64,000 nucleotides of DNA, taken from an uncultured Acidobacteriia bacterium. GTDB taxonomy: Bacteria; Acidobacteriota; Terriglobia; Bryobacterales; Bryobacteraceae. The number at the start of each line of letters is the position of its first letter. Position 1 is the first letter of the stretch. Made by a program: the position numbers and the translations under genes. Shown here in pieces: positions 50,789-59,717 of the stretch. The notes below the pieces were generated by a model. That model made no database searches, had not been told where the DNA came from, and saw nothing but the letters and a program-made list of their open reading frames with translations. The stretch is from NCBI GenBank assembly GCA_903900705.1, contig CAIUOG010000091.1, positions 1 to 64,000 on the forward strand. The letters are read 5' to 3'.

Positions 50789-53182
50789 CTAAACAGCCGT
50801 CCGAACCGTTTGCCCCAGCAGTTCCGTGTACGTCTCCAGAGCTCCGTGGGCAATGGAATCCCAGCTGAACAGGGCTTCGGCCACACGCCGCGAGCGCGCC
50901 GAAATCCGCCGCCGCGCCTCGTCATCCCGCAACAGCCGGATGATGGCGTCCGCGAACTCCGGGCCCACCTCGCGAATCAGCAGATCCGTCTCGTCTTCCA
51001 GACCCAGGCCCTGGCAACCCACCGCCGAACTGACCACCGCACGTCCGCACGCCATGGCTTCCATCAGCTTGATGTTCGTGCCCGCCGAAATCACCAGCGG
51101 GATCACCGCCAGATCGCATTCGCGATAGGCCGGGCGCACATCCTCCACAAAACCTTCCACCACCACGCGCGCGTCCGCCTGAAGCAACCGGGTCTTCTTT
51201 GCGTTCTCCGCGGCTTTTTCGTGCATGGGCCCGGCGATCACATGCAGCCGGACGTCGGGCAGAACCTTCCAGACCAGCGGCATGATGTTTTCCACCAGAA
51301 CCTCAAAGGCCAGCAGATTCGGCAGATGCCGAAAGGAACCCACAAACAGCACCGCCGGCCCGGACGTCTCCCGCGCGGCCGGCTGAAACCGCGCCAGATC
51401 CACGCCGTTCGGCACCACCACCGTCGTTTGGCGGGGCGCGCCGTGTTCAATCGCAATCGCCTGATCGCGCCCGGACATGGTCCAGACCGCATTTGAACAC
51501 TGCAAAGCGGCGCGCTCGAACGTCCGCCAGAGCTCGAACTGCTCGGTGGCGGCCTTGCCCGGCTGTGTCTGCGCCAGTTGTTCGTAGAGCGTAAAAGTCA
51601 GGTCGTGTTCCACCAGGATTACCGGCACGGACCCGGTATGGTCGGCATACTCGGCCATCTGCGTGTATTCCAGCTGCACCAGGTCCACGCTGCCCGAAAG
51701 GCACAGCTCCCGGACCAGGGCTGACATCGCGCTGTTCCGGTACTCCGCCACCTGCCGGGGGACGAACTGGTCCGGGTGCTTCTCGTCGATATCCACCACG
51801 TGGACCTCGCGAAACACCTCATGCAGTTCCTCATACCTCACCGCATCGTTGGCTTCCCGGAAACACGCCAAGACAAAATCCACCTGGCCGGCCATCGACC
51901 GGCAAAGGTTATACATCCGGACCGCGCCGCCATGCGACAGCGGAAAGGGCAGATACGGAGAGACCACCAGCACGCGGGGCAGTCCCCGGAAACCCTTCCT
52001 ATGGGATGGTGACCACGCCACATTCCCGCGCGCGGCCTGCGGACGTTCCGCCGCCAGTTCGCTCAGCTTGTGCCGCAGCACCAGATGGGTGGCCAGTTCG
52101 GCATCCTCCAGCTCCATCGCCGGCTCCTGCGTCATGGGGTAATCGCCGCCCACCACCAGACATTTCAGCCCGGCCGCCGCGGCTTTCCAGTAAAGAAGCA
52201 GCAGCGCGCCGCCAAAAGTGATCGCGTGGGGAACGCCCAGCTTCGCTATCAGGTCCACCCGCATCACTATCAGCGTCGACCACGGCGCCATCACCTGCGC
52301 CACCTCACCGGGCTGCAGACGCCGGAAAGGGTGCTTCTTCACCAGCGTTTTGCGCCAGCCGCACCAGGCGATCTGATTGGCCACCACAAAAGAACCGGTC
52401 TCCCGCGCCAGCTGGATCAGCGGCTCCGGACCGGCCTTCTCACCCAGCCGCCGGAAAACCAGAAAGTGCGAACCGGAATGCTCCACCGCATCAGACACGC
52501 GCTGATAAGCCCATGCCCGGCCTGGCACCACGATTTCGGTATAGCGGCTCCCGCACGACTGCACCGCGATGGCCCGCCCAGGTTCGCCGGGCGGCAGACT
52601 TCTCACCGCCGCCCGCACCAGCCAGGGAGTGCCCTTCGCCAACATCGCGAGGGCAGCCAGCAACAGACTCCACGTCACCTCAAATGTGTACTCGAATTCG
52701 CGTCCCAGCCAGGCGGCGCTGCCGGTAATCACGTCTCCGATCCGCCGGACCCCGGAAATCAGCGCGTCTTTGGAACGCCGCCGCAGATGTTCCGCGATGG
52801 GGCCTGGCTTCCCGGCAAAGAATCCGCCCGCCTCGTTCGCCACCACAAACCGGAACGGCGGCAGCGTGAAAGGCAGCAGCTTGTGCGCCACCGCGCGCCG
52901 CTCTCCCGTCCACGCGACAATCGTCAGGGCCGGCCAGTAAGCGCCCAGCTCTTTTCGAATCCGGGAAGCACTCGCGCCGGAAGTGAACCGCTCACAGCCG
53001 GCAATCGGCTCCGCCGAAGCGGTATTCGCGCAAAAGCCCAGCACCGGCAGGCCGGAATTGCCCGTCAGCGCGTGCCCCACGCCTGCTTCCACATCCTGTC
53101 TGGTCCCGCCGATGACGGCGATCACGCGCGGGCGATCCGATCCAGTTACTTTTTTCAGCAGGCCCTTTACCGAACTGAGCAT
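50789..53182 (-). CDS. two-part glycosyltransferase (unknown N-domain plus GT4)
   Basis: A 797-residue protein. The C-terminal 390 residues are a GT-B glycosyltransferase family 4 domain: RVLVVSPYLPFPLSHGGAVRM at the start, VVVPNGVDLARFQP, AVLFVGSFRHLPN, and the donor-site PLVISAGTNIKLMEAMACGRAVVSSAVG with the Glu. The N-terminal 400 residues are not recognised; they contain IVAWTGERR, LPFTLPPFRFVVANEAGGFF, a hydrophobic helix (TWSLLLAALAMLAKGTPWLV) and a second alpha/beta-looking part, perhaps another transferase or acceptor-binding module. The start overlaps the upstream TPR gene's stop as TGATG. It probably makes a surface glycan. Confidence 0.83.
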   Translation of the reverse strand: MLSSVKGLLKKVTGSDRPRVIAVIGGTRQDVEAGVGHALTGNSGLPVLGFCANTASAEPIAGCERFTSGASASRIRKELGAYWPALTIVAWTGERRAVAHKLLPFTLPPFRFVVANEAGGFFAGKPGPIAEHLRRRSKDALISGVRRIGDVITGSAAWLGREFEYTFEVTWSLLLAALAMLAKGTPWLVRAAVRSLPPGEPGRAIAVQSCGSRYTEIVVPGRAWAYQRVSDAVEHSGSHFLVFRRLGEKAGPEPLIQLARETGSFVVANQIAWCGWRKTLVKKHPFRRLQPGEVAQVMAPWSTLIVMRVDLIAKLGVPHAITFGGALLLLYWKAAAAGLKCLVVGGDYPMTQEPAMELEDAELATHLVLRHKLSELAAERPQAARGNVAWSPSHRKGFRGLPRVLVVSPYLPFPLSHGGAVRMYNLCRSMAGQVDFVLACFREANDAVRYEELHEVFREVHVVDIDEKHPDQFVPRQVAEYRNSAMSALVRELCLSGSVDLVQLEYTQMAEYADHTGSVPVILVEHDLTFTLYEQLAQTQPGKAATEQFELWRTFERAALQCSNAVWTMSGRDQAIAIEHGAPRQTTVVVPNGVDLARFQPAARETSGPAVLFVGSFRHLPNLLAFEVLVENIMPLVWKVLPDVRLHVIAGPMHEKAAENAKKTRLLQADARVVVEGFVEDVRPAYRECDLAVIPLVISAGTNIKLMEAMACGRAVVSSAVGCQGLGLEDETDLLIREVGPEFADAIIRLLRDDEARRRISARSRRVAEALFSWDSIAHGALETYTELLGQTVRTAV

Positions 53183-54879
53183 CAGCGTAATTCAATCCCG
53201 GTCACAATTCGGGCCGCGCTTTCCGGCTGCTGGCTACCTGCCGCCAGACTGTAGCGGATCCGGACCGTCCGGGCCTTTTGTACTCCGCACGTCAGCTTCC
53301 CGTCGCCCCCGGTGATCTCCACATGGGAAATATCCGGCACCGCCATCTTCTGCAGCTTGCCCTTGGCGTCCTTTACGCTCAAAGTGACCTGTTTGCCGGC
53401 ACAGTCCACGCGGACCAGCGAAACGGTCATCGCCTCGCCGTCCCGGTCCACCTGATCCCAGTCCATGACTTTCTCATCTTTCGAAAGGGGCTTCGTCCGG
53501 CTGCGCGCTTCCAGTTCGGCAATTTCCCGCCGCGCATCGTTCTTCAGACGGTCGATCTCCGCCGCCTTCGCGGCCGCCTCTTTGCGGCGCTGTTCATACT
53601 CGTCATCCAGCCGCAACTGGTCGATCTGGCCGCGCGCCGTGAGCGCCTGTTCACGCGTCGGAACGTCCGGCGCCGCCTGCGCCGCCGCCAGCCAGGCGCG
53701 CCCGGCCTCGGCGTACTGCTTCAGGCTCTCGCAGAGCTTCGCGTACTGCGTCCACCAGGCGTAGTTGCGCGGAGTCAGCGCCACAGCCTGCTTCCACTCC
53801 ATCATTCGCCGGGGCGGTTCGCTGATCTTTTCACCCAGCACCCAGTGCGCCGGACCATACTTCGGATCCAGCGTCAGCGCTTCATGCAGCACCGTAATCG
53901 CCAGTTCCGGGTCCTTTTCGAGCGCCGCAAACTGCGTCAGCGCGACCACATTATGGGTGCCGGCCTGTCTCGCGGCGTCCATATGGGTTCGAGCGCCGGA
54001 AATGTTGCCGGCCCGCATCGCCAGAATCGCCAGCCCCTCATGGTCTTCGGCCACATGCTTGCCCGCTTTGAGCAGCGTCTGGTAGATGGCTTCCGCGCCC
54101 GCGCCCAGCATGTCAGCCCGCATTAACTGGCCTTCGTCGGAAGTCAGGATGGTGGTGTTGAAGTCCCGTTCCGGGTTGAGAGGGCGGTTCGGCGCCTGCG
54201 CCGGGGCAAAAACGCCGGCCGTGAAGTAGCGGTCAATCTCGGCATTGAACCGCGCCGGATCCTCGCTCAGACTCCGGATGGCGCCGTTCGAATCCATGCC
54301 GTTCGCCAGATTGTGCAGGTAGATGTGTGCCCGCCCCGCATAATCCGGCTGGGTAATCAGCCGGTGCAGCAGCGCCCATTCGCGGGTGCGATCAGCGGAG
54401 TTGGGCGGCGGTGCGCCCCACTGCACGTGCACGGCGCTCGATTGCACGGTGCTGAAGAAAGTCTCCAGCGCGCGTTCAATTCCGCCCGGCATGGCGGCGA
54501 AGTTGCTTTCGAGCAGCTTTCGGGTCAGCGCCCGGATCAGTTCCGGCGGCAGTTGCCCTTCGGCTGTGGTGCAGGTCACTTCCCGGTCCCGTCCCGTCTG
54601 GAAGCCATTACAGCCGTTGGACGCCATTTCCTGCGCGTTGCGGAACACCAGAATTCGCAGCGGGGGGTCGAGCCGGAGTTCGCTCTGGCCCATTACGGAA
54701 CCCAGCGCGAAGCGGAACTGTTCGAACTGGCTCAGGCCCTGGATGGCGGCTTTCCGCCCACTGTCACTGATGGCTTCGAAGCTGCCAAGGCGCGCGCGCA
54801 CCCATTGCGTTTCAGCATGCAGTTGCTGTTCCGCGACAAACAGGGCCGGAATGGAAAGCAAAATTACTTTGAAAAACAC
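53182..54879 (-). CDS. exported TPR-type protein of unknown function
   Basis: A 565-residue protein with a signal peptide (MFFKVILLSIPALFVAEQQLHA). The N-terminal 200 residues look like the putative peptidase-like or DUF1570-like region of acidobacterial TPR proteins (VRARLGSFEAISDSGRKAAIQ, LRILVFRNAQEMASNGCNGF), but a zinc motif is not visible. TPR-like helices follow (about 250-410), then a charged coiled-coil segment (EQRRKEAAAKAAEIDRLKND) and a C-terminal beta domain with three cysteines. It is coupled to the glycosyltransferase gene and diverges from the low-complexity protein at 55012. No function is assigned. Confidence 0.75.
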   Translation of the reverse strand: MFFKVILLSIPALFVAEQQLHAETQWVRARLGSFEAISDSGRKAAIQGLSQFEQFRFALGSVMGQSELRLDPPLRILVFRNAQEMASNGCNGFQTGRDREVTCTTAEGQLPPELIRALTRKLLESNFAAMPGGIERALETFFSTVQSSAVHVQWGAPPPNSADRTREWALLHRLITQPDYAGRAHIYLHNLANGMDSNGAIRSLSEDPARFNAEIDRYFTAGVFAPAQAPNRPLNPERDFNTTILTSDEGQLMRADMLGAGAEAIYQTLLKAGKHVAEDHEGLAILAMRAGNISGARTHMDAARQAGTHNVVALTQFAALEKDPELAITVLHEALTLDPKYGPAHWVLGEKISEPPRRMMEWKQAVALTPRNYAWWTQYAKLCESLKQYAEAGRAWLAAAQAAPDVPTREQALTARGQIDQLRLDDEYEQRRKEAAAKAAEIDRLKNDARREIAELEARSRTKPLSKDEKVMDWDQVDRDGEAMTVSLVRVDCAGKQVTLSVKDAKGKLQKMAVPDISHVEITGGDGKLTCGVQKARTVRIRYSLAAGSQQPESAARIVTGIELR

Positions 54880-55011
54880 TGAAAGAACGTCAACTCCTCA
54901 GCGAGCCAACTAGACGAGTATAGTATGAGAAATCACCCCCCGCCACGCTTTCCGGGGGATAATGGAACTGGTACTCGTTCCCCGTACGCCGACTACCTGC
55001 AGGTTTTTATC

Positions 55012-56511
55012 ATGATTGACGCATTGATCAGCAGGGCTCGACGCCGCTTCATTCTGAATGAGGCGTTGGCGCAACTCGCCTTCGCCGCCGCCATCGCCAT
55101 CGGCGGACTGGCCCTGATCCTGTTACTCGGGACCCGCTGGCTGGAGTGGTGGACGCTGACGCTGTTTGCCGCGCTGGGCGTCGGCATCGGCCTTTGGCGG
55201 GTGACGCGGACCGTGCCGGATGCCTACACCACCGCCGTCCGCCTCGATACCAACGCCGGGCTGAACGACGCACTCTCGACCGCGCTGCACTACTCCGCGC
55301 ATTCCGATGCGAAGAACGAGGAGTTCCGGAACCTGCAACTCCGCCAGGCGGAAACCGCCGCAGGGTCTGTGGATCTGGATGTCGCGGTCCCCTTCACCAT
55401 TCCGCGCACGCTGTACCTGATGGCCGGTTGCGCCGTGGCCGCGTCCGCCCTGCTGCTGCTGCGTTTCAGCGCCGGGCACGGGCTGGATCTCCGGGCTCCC
55501 ATCACGGAAGTTCTGTTTGAGGATCAGGCCGCCCGCGCGCTCGCCAAACAAAAGCCCCGTTTTTCCGATCCCGGTAAACAAAAGGGTCTGGAAGCGGCGG
55601 AATCGCTGCTCGCCAAGCTGGGCATTCCGCTCAAACCGGAAGACAAGCAGTCGGAAGAAGCCCTCTCGAAAGCCATCGACGAAGCTCTGGAAGGCGGTAA
55701 TACGCCGTCCGATAAAGGCCAGAAGGGTCCGGCCTCCGGCAAGTCTGATGAGGGCAAGGCGGGCAACGGCCTGCAGCAGAATCCGGACGGCGATTCGATG
55801 GACGGTAAGCCGAATTCTGATTCCGATCAGAACAACGAGGCAAAGTCCTCCGCCGGCGAACAAGGCAAGGCAGGCGACAAAGGTTCTCCCAAAAGCGGCC
55901 AGAACAGCGATAACAACAGCCTGCTTTCCAAGCTCAAAGACGCCGTTTCGAACATGATGTCGAAGGCCAGCCAGGATAAGGGCAGCGCCGGACAGAAGGG
56001 CCAGCAGCAGCAACAGCAGGCGTCGAAGTCCGACAAAGCCGCCGGTGAAAAAGGCAGTTCCGGCAAAGGCCAGGAGCAGCAGGGCCAGCAGCAGGGTGAG
56101 GCGCAGGCGGGCGACCCCAACGGCGACCCCCAGGAAGGCCAGCAGGCAGAGGGCAAGGCGGGTTCAAAGAGCGCACAGAATTCCTCCCAGGCGGGCAGCG
56201 GCGTCGGCAGTCAGGATGGCGCGAAAGACCTGAAGGCGGCCGAACAAATCAAGGCTATGGGGAAGATCAGCGAGATTATCGGCAAGCGGGCCGCCACGGT
56301 AACCGGCGAAACCACCATCGAAGTCCAGTCCGGCAACCAGCAACTTCGCACCGCTTACACCAATACGAAGGCCGCCGCGCGCGGAGAAGCGGACAGCGAC
56401 GTGACGCGGGACGAAATCCCGGTCGGCCTCCAATCCTACGTGCAGCAGTACTTCCAACAGGTCCGCAAGGCGGCGACGCCCCCGAAGCCCTCGGCCGCCA
56501 AAAAGAACTAA
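55012..56511 (+). CDS. membrane-anchored low-complexity protein
   Basis: A 499-residue protein. Residues 1-65 carry a basic n-region and two adjacent membrane helices (LAFAAAIAIGGLALILLLG and LTLFAALGVGIGLWR); a third helix (LYLMAGCAVAASALLLLRF) lies near residue 145. The soluble C-terminal part is a long low-complexity tract rich in G, K, S, Q, D and E (about 230-430) including a Q6 run, ending with a more ordered segment (MGKISEIIGKRAATVTGETT). The layout recalls DUF4175-like proteins, but I do not claim membership. The ATG at 55012 has CAGG 8 nt upstream; an open frame reaches 54925. Confidence 0.72.
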   Translation: MIDALISRARRRFILNEALAQLAFAAAIAIGGLALILLLGTRWLEWWTLTLFAALGVGIGLWRVTRTVPDAYTTAVRLDTNAGLNDALSTALHYSAHSDAKNEEFRNLQLRQAETAAGSVDLDVAVPFTIPRTLYLMAGCAVAASALLLLRFSAGHGLDLRAPITEVLFEDQAARALAKQKPRFSDPGKQKGLEAAESLLAKLGIPLKPEDKQSEEALSKAIDEALEGGNTPSDKGQKGPASGKSDEGKAGNGLQQNPDGDSMDGKPNSDSDQNNEAKSSAGEQGKAGDKGSPKSGQNSDNNSLLSKLKDAVSNMMSKASQDKGSAGQKGQQQQQQASKSDKAAGEKGSSGKGQEQQGQQQGEAQAGDPNGDPQEGQQAEGKAGSKSAQNSSQAGSGVGSQDGAKDLKAAEQIKAMGKISEIIGKRAATVTGETTIEVQSGNQQLRTAYTNTKAAARGEADSDVTRDEIPVGLQSYVQQYFQQVRKAATPPKPSAAKKN

Positions 56512-56547
56512 GCCGGTCGCGTTGAAGCACTTGTAACAAACAAAAAG

Positions 56548-56574
56548 AGGGGGGACGCGGTAAGCGTCCCCCCT
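56548..56574. terminator. bidirectional intrinsic terminator
   Basis: GGGGGGACGC (56549-56558) pairs perfectly with GCGTCCCCCC (56564-56573) across a GGTAA loop, extended by an A-T pair. On the minus strand it is followed by CTTTTTG and so terminates the aminotransferase gene (stop at 56598) well; on the plus strand only TTT follows, giving weaker termination of the low-complexity protein gene. Confidence 0.85.
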
Positions 56575-56597
56575 TTACGGCACCCTCTCTGTAAGAA

Positions 56598-57818
56598 CTA
56601 GGCGGCGCTGGGCGACTTCGGCGGGCCTTCCTGCAGCACTTTGTCGAGAGCGGCATTGAACTTGCCCATCTCTTCGTAAGTGCCCACGGTGACGCGAACC
56701 ATTTGCGGCCATTCCGGCCAGGTGCGACCGATCTGCACCTTCTTGGTTGCCATCGCCGCGTTCACCTGCTGGCCGGTCATCCCCTTCACTTCCATCATGA
56801 AGAAGTTGGTACCGCTCGGGATGTACTTCACGCCCATCTTCTGCAGGTGCTCGAAGGCCAGATCCCGGTTCTTCTTATTGATTTCGAGGCGTTCCTTCAT
56901 CAGGCTGGGGCCCACCTTCATGCTGGCCGCGGCGCAGGCCGTCGCCGTCACCGGCATGAAGCCGCTGCCGCCGAACTCACGCACTTTTGCCAGCAGGTCC
57001 GGACGACCGTAGATGGCGCCGGCCCGGAGACCCGCCATGCCGTAGATCTTCGAGAAGGTCCGCAGCACCACCACGTCTTTATCGGCCTTCACGAGGTCGG
57101 TCGACATGTTCTCCGGTCCGGAGAAGTGCACGTAGGCTTCGTCGATAATCAGGACGGCGTCTTTCTTCTTATTCGCCAGGATGTATTCCATATCCTTGCG
57201 CGGTGTCAGGGTGCCGGTCGGATTATTCGGGTTGCAGATGTAATAAGCGCCCGCGTTCGGGTCCGCCTTGATCATCGCTTCCACGTCGTGGGAGTAGTCT
57301 TTGCGCAGCGGAACCTTGATGGTCTTCGCGCCGATGAAGCGGCCAGCGCCGCTGCCGTAACCGGGACCGGCCATCACCCAGCTGCGGGTGGGCGACGTGA
57401 ACGCCGCCGCGCAGTTCGCCAGCGGAATGCTGGAACCGGGATAGGCGGTCACATGGTCCTGCGAAACGTTTTCCGTGCTCGCCAGCAGCGAGTTGAATTC
57501 AAGATTGGCGCCCTGAGGGGAATAACGCCAGCCCAGCGGCGCTACCTTATAGAGGGCCTCCAGGCCTTCCTTGCAGGGACCCATCGGGTTTTCATTGGAC
57601 GTGATCCGCACCACTTCCGGATCGTAGGGTCCGCGGTTCCCGCCCATTCCGCCACCGCCGCGGCGTCCGCCGGCGGCCTGGTCCTGAGCCTGCTCAGCCA
57701 TAGCAAATTCATGGAAGAACGGAATGGCGGCGGCAGCCCCCATGGAAATCCGGCCGATCTGACGGCGGGAAAATCCCCGTTCGAGTAGCGATTCTGTAAG
57801 TTTCGGTGTAAGCGCCAT
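56598..57818 (-). CDS. HisC-like PLP aminotransferase with Tat-like leader
   Basis: A fold-type I class I/II aminotransferase of 406 residues resembling histidinol-phosphate aminotransferase. PLP-site motifs are NPNNPTG (196-202), DEAY (226-229) and the Schiff-base Lys257 in TFSKIYGMAGLRAG; SNENPMGP is the HisC-type N-terminal substrate strand. Unusually, the first 40 residues form a Tat-like leader (FSRRQIGRISMGAAAAIPFF), then a glycine/arginine-rich linker (GGRRGGGGMGGNRG). Cofactor-loaded export by Tat would suit a PLP enzyme. The ATG has GGAGAG 6 nt upstream, a good promoter at 57957-57985 and its own terminator, so it is monocistronic. Confidence 0.88.
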   Translation of the reverse strand: MALTPKLTESLLERGFSRRQIGRISMGAAAAIPFFHEFAMAEQAQDQAAGGRRGGGGMGGNRGPYDPEVVRITSNENPMGPCKEGLEALYKVAPLGWRYSPQGANLEFNSLLASTENVSQDHVTAYPGSSIPLANCAAAFTSPTRSWVMAGPGYGSGAGRFIGAKTIKVPLRKDYSHDVEAMIKADPNAGAYYICNPNNPTGTLTPRKDMEYILANKKKDAVLIIDEAYVHFSGPENMSTDLVKADKDVVVLRTFSKIYGMAGLRAGAIYGRPDLLAKVREFGGSGFMPVTATACAAASMKVGPSLMKERLEINKKNRDLAFEHLQKMGVKYIPSGTNFFMMEVKGMTGQQVNAAMATKKVQIGRTWPEWPQMVRVTVGTYEEMGKFNAALDKVLQEGPPKSPSAA

Positions 57819-57956
57819 TTAAGAACTCTCCAGAGTAATTGGGTTGTTTTGTCGAAAGACGCGGTGTGTGCGTCGTCAGGATGGGACTTACGACCGGGGA
57901 GTCCTGCGGAAGCGTCGGGAGGCGCGGCTTGGCGGCCCGATTTGTAACCAGGCCGA

Positions 57957-57985
57957 ATCATACTCTTCACTCAATATCAAGTCAA
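57957..57985 (-). promoter_or_regulatory. sigma70-type promoter of the aminotransferase gene
   Basis: On the minus strand TTGACT (57985-57980) and TATGAT (57962-57957) are 17 bp apart. The predicted start near 57950 leaves a leader of about 130 nt before the ATG at 57818. I saw no recognisable riboswitch in that leader. Confidence 0.7.
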
Positions 57986-58016
57986 GCCGGCCCTTTCAGG
58001 CACTCGGCGAACGGCA

Positions 58017-58865
58017 TCACTCGGCGCGATGGCGCCGCAGACGGGAACCGCCAATCAACACAAGACCCAGCGCCATCATAGTGAAGGGAATCGGTTCCGG
58101 CGTGATCAGCTCCACGTTCTGCACCACCACATCGCCATCGCCCGGACCGGTCACGCCGGCCGCCACGCTGTGATTGTCAGACTCGAAGCCGGTGCTGATC
58201 GTATTGGCAAACTGGATCTGATTGAACTGAAGACCGGTGGCAATCACATCCACATAGGCAAATGGCTCGTTCGAATCCTGCGCGTTGTTGGGATTGCCAT
58301 AGTAGCCGGTCGTGCTGTAGGTGGTGCCGTTGATCGCCGTCACCGTGGCTCCCGCCGTTTTGGGCAGCAGCGCCACCAGCGTCGCCGTGGTGAAAGTTGC
58401 CAGAGCGGTGCCGTCCTGCAGGAATGTGATCGAATTATTCCGGTCACCGGCAGACCACCAGAAACCGAAATAATTCGCCTCCGCATACAGATTCAGCTGG
58501 ACGGGCGCGCTCGAACCGCTCTCCGCGCCCACCGCGAAGTATTTCCCGGTTCCTCCGGCTCCGCCATACTGGTTCGCGCTCACAATGGCGAACTTACTAG
58601 TTGAGCTGCCCTCGTAGGTTCCGATCGCCGTCGCAACCGGCGATGTGTAAGTGCCGCCGGAAAGCCAATTGAAGTTCTCCGTTGTGACGCCCGACGTTGA
58701 AGTCACGGATGTCACCTGAACCCCGGGCCCCTCCACATAGGCGACGATGGACTGCCCCCGCAACCCTGTCTCCCCTGCCGGGAGCAGCATCGCGACTACT
58801 AATATCCGGAGCCGTCTCACACCTGGAGTATGGAATCGTACGCCCACACCTTCAATACCCACCAT
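58017..58865 (-). CDS. PEP-CTERM-type exported protein
   Basis: A protein of up to 282 residues rich in G, S, T, N and Y, as in surface or extracellular proteins. The C-terminus has a PEP-CTERM sorting signal: PEPIPFTMMALGLVLIGG then a basic tail (SRLRRHRAE). An N-terminal signal peptide is probably VRRLRILVVAMLLPAGETGL. The start is uncertain: ATG 58865 is used, the frame extends to 58925, and internal GTG codons near 58820-58850 are alternatives. PEP-CTERM proteins are processed by exosortase (EpsH family), which is not in the window. Confidence 0.75.
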   Translation of the reverse strand: MVGIEGVGVRFHTPGVRRLRILVVAMLLPAGETGLRGQSIVAYVEGPGVQVTSVTSTSGVTTENFNWLSGGTYTSPVATAIGTYEGSSTSKFAIVSANQYGGAGGTGKYFAVGAESGSSAPVQLNLYAEANYFGFWWSAGDRNNSITFLQDGTALATFTTATLVALLPKTAGATVTAINGTTYSTTGYYGNPNNAQDSNEPFAYVDVIATGLQFNQIQFANTISTGFESDNHSVAAGVTGPGDGDVVVQNVELITPEPIPFTMMALGLVLIGGSRLRRHRAE

Positions 58866-58952
58866 AGTTATGGGAAATCCATGTGCGCGGGTATCTGTCC
58901 GATGCCGCTCCGGTCTGCTGTTCACACTCCTGTAGCATCATGAAGATACGAA

Positions 58953-59651
58953 ATGAGTTCGAATACTGACCCGGACATCATCCGCCTGAAACAGATGGCC
59001 GCCGACGCCGCGGTGGCGCAACTGGAAGACGGCATGCTCGTCGGCCTGGGGTCCGGTTCCACCGCGGAACTCGCCGTCGCCTCCATCGGCAAACGCGTCT
59101 CCGCTGGTCTCCGCATCATCGGGGTGCCGACTTCGGAGAAGACTGCGGCGCTCGCCCGGCTCCACAACATCCCGCTCTCCACCCTCGGCGAACATCCCCA
59201 ACTCGACCTCGCCATCGATGGCGCCGATGAGGTGGAACTCCCCGGCCTGAGCCTCATCAAAGGAGGCGGCGGGAATCAGCTGCGGGAAAAGCTGGTCGCC
59301 ATCTCCAGCCGGCGTCTGGTGATCGTAGTCGATGAGAGCAAACTCGTGGAGAGGCTGGGGACCACCTTCCCGGTCCCGGTGGAAGTGATTCGTTTTGGCT
59401 GGGAGAGCACGGCGAAACGCCTCGAAGCCGCGGGCGCGACTCCGGTACTCCGCCATCGCGACGGCAAACCTTACATTACAGACGATGGCAATTACATCCT
59501 CGACTGCCGCTTCGGGCCCATCGCCTCCCCGCCGGAACTGCAGCGGCAACTCGACGGCACCGTCGGGGTGGTGGAACACGGTCTCTTTATCGGCATCGCT
59601 TCGCAGGCGATCGTGGCCGGAGCGCGGGGTGTGCGCATCTTTTCCGTCTGA
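58953..59651 (+). CDS. rpiA: ribose-5-phosphate isomerase A
   Basis: Interconverts ribulose and ribose 5-phosphate in the pentose phosphate pathway. The 232 residues include GLGSGSTAELAVASIG (phosphate loop), VPTSEKTAALA, LDLAIDGADEVELPGLSLIKGGGGNQLREKLVA with the catalytic Asp/Glu and Lys, VVDESKLVERLG, GNYILDCRFG and the C-terminal GVVEHGLFIGIA. All match RpiA closely. It stands alone; the blaI-like gene follows after 66 bp. It also supplies sugar phosphates upstream of sedoheptulose 7-phosphate, the heptose precursor. Confidence 0.95.
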   Translation: MSSNTDPDIIRLKQMAADAAVAQLEDGMLVGLGSGSTAELAVASIGKRVSAGLRIIGVPTSEKTAALARLHNIPLSTLGEHPQLDLAIDGADEVELPGLSLIKGGGGNQLREKLVAISSRRLVIVVDESKLVERLGTTFPVPVEVIRFGWESTAKRLEAAGATPVLRHRDGKPYITDDGNYILDCRFGPIASPPELQRQLDGTVGVVEHGLFIGIASQAIVAGARGVRIFSV

Positions 59652-59680
59652 CGAAAAAGCGAAACGAAAAAGCGAACCCA

Positions 59681-59717
59681 TTTACTTACGAAGATTTTCG
59701 TAGTATTGTTTTCGTAG
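59681..59717 (+). promoter_or_regulatory. promoter and BlaI-type operator of the blaI-M56 operon
   Basis: A perfect palindrome TACGAA-GATT-TTCGTA (59687-59702) overlaps a TAGTAT -10-like box (59701-59706), and another TTCGTA half-site lies at 59711-59716, touching the ATG at 59718. A repressor bound here would block its own promoter. Transcription would start just before the ATG, so a leaderless or nearly leaderless mRNA is expected; no ribosome site is present. Confidence 0.65.
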
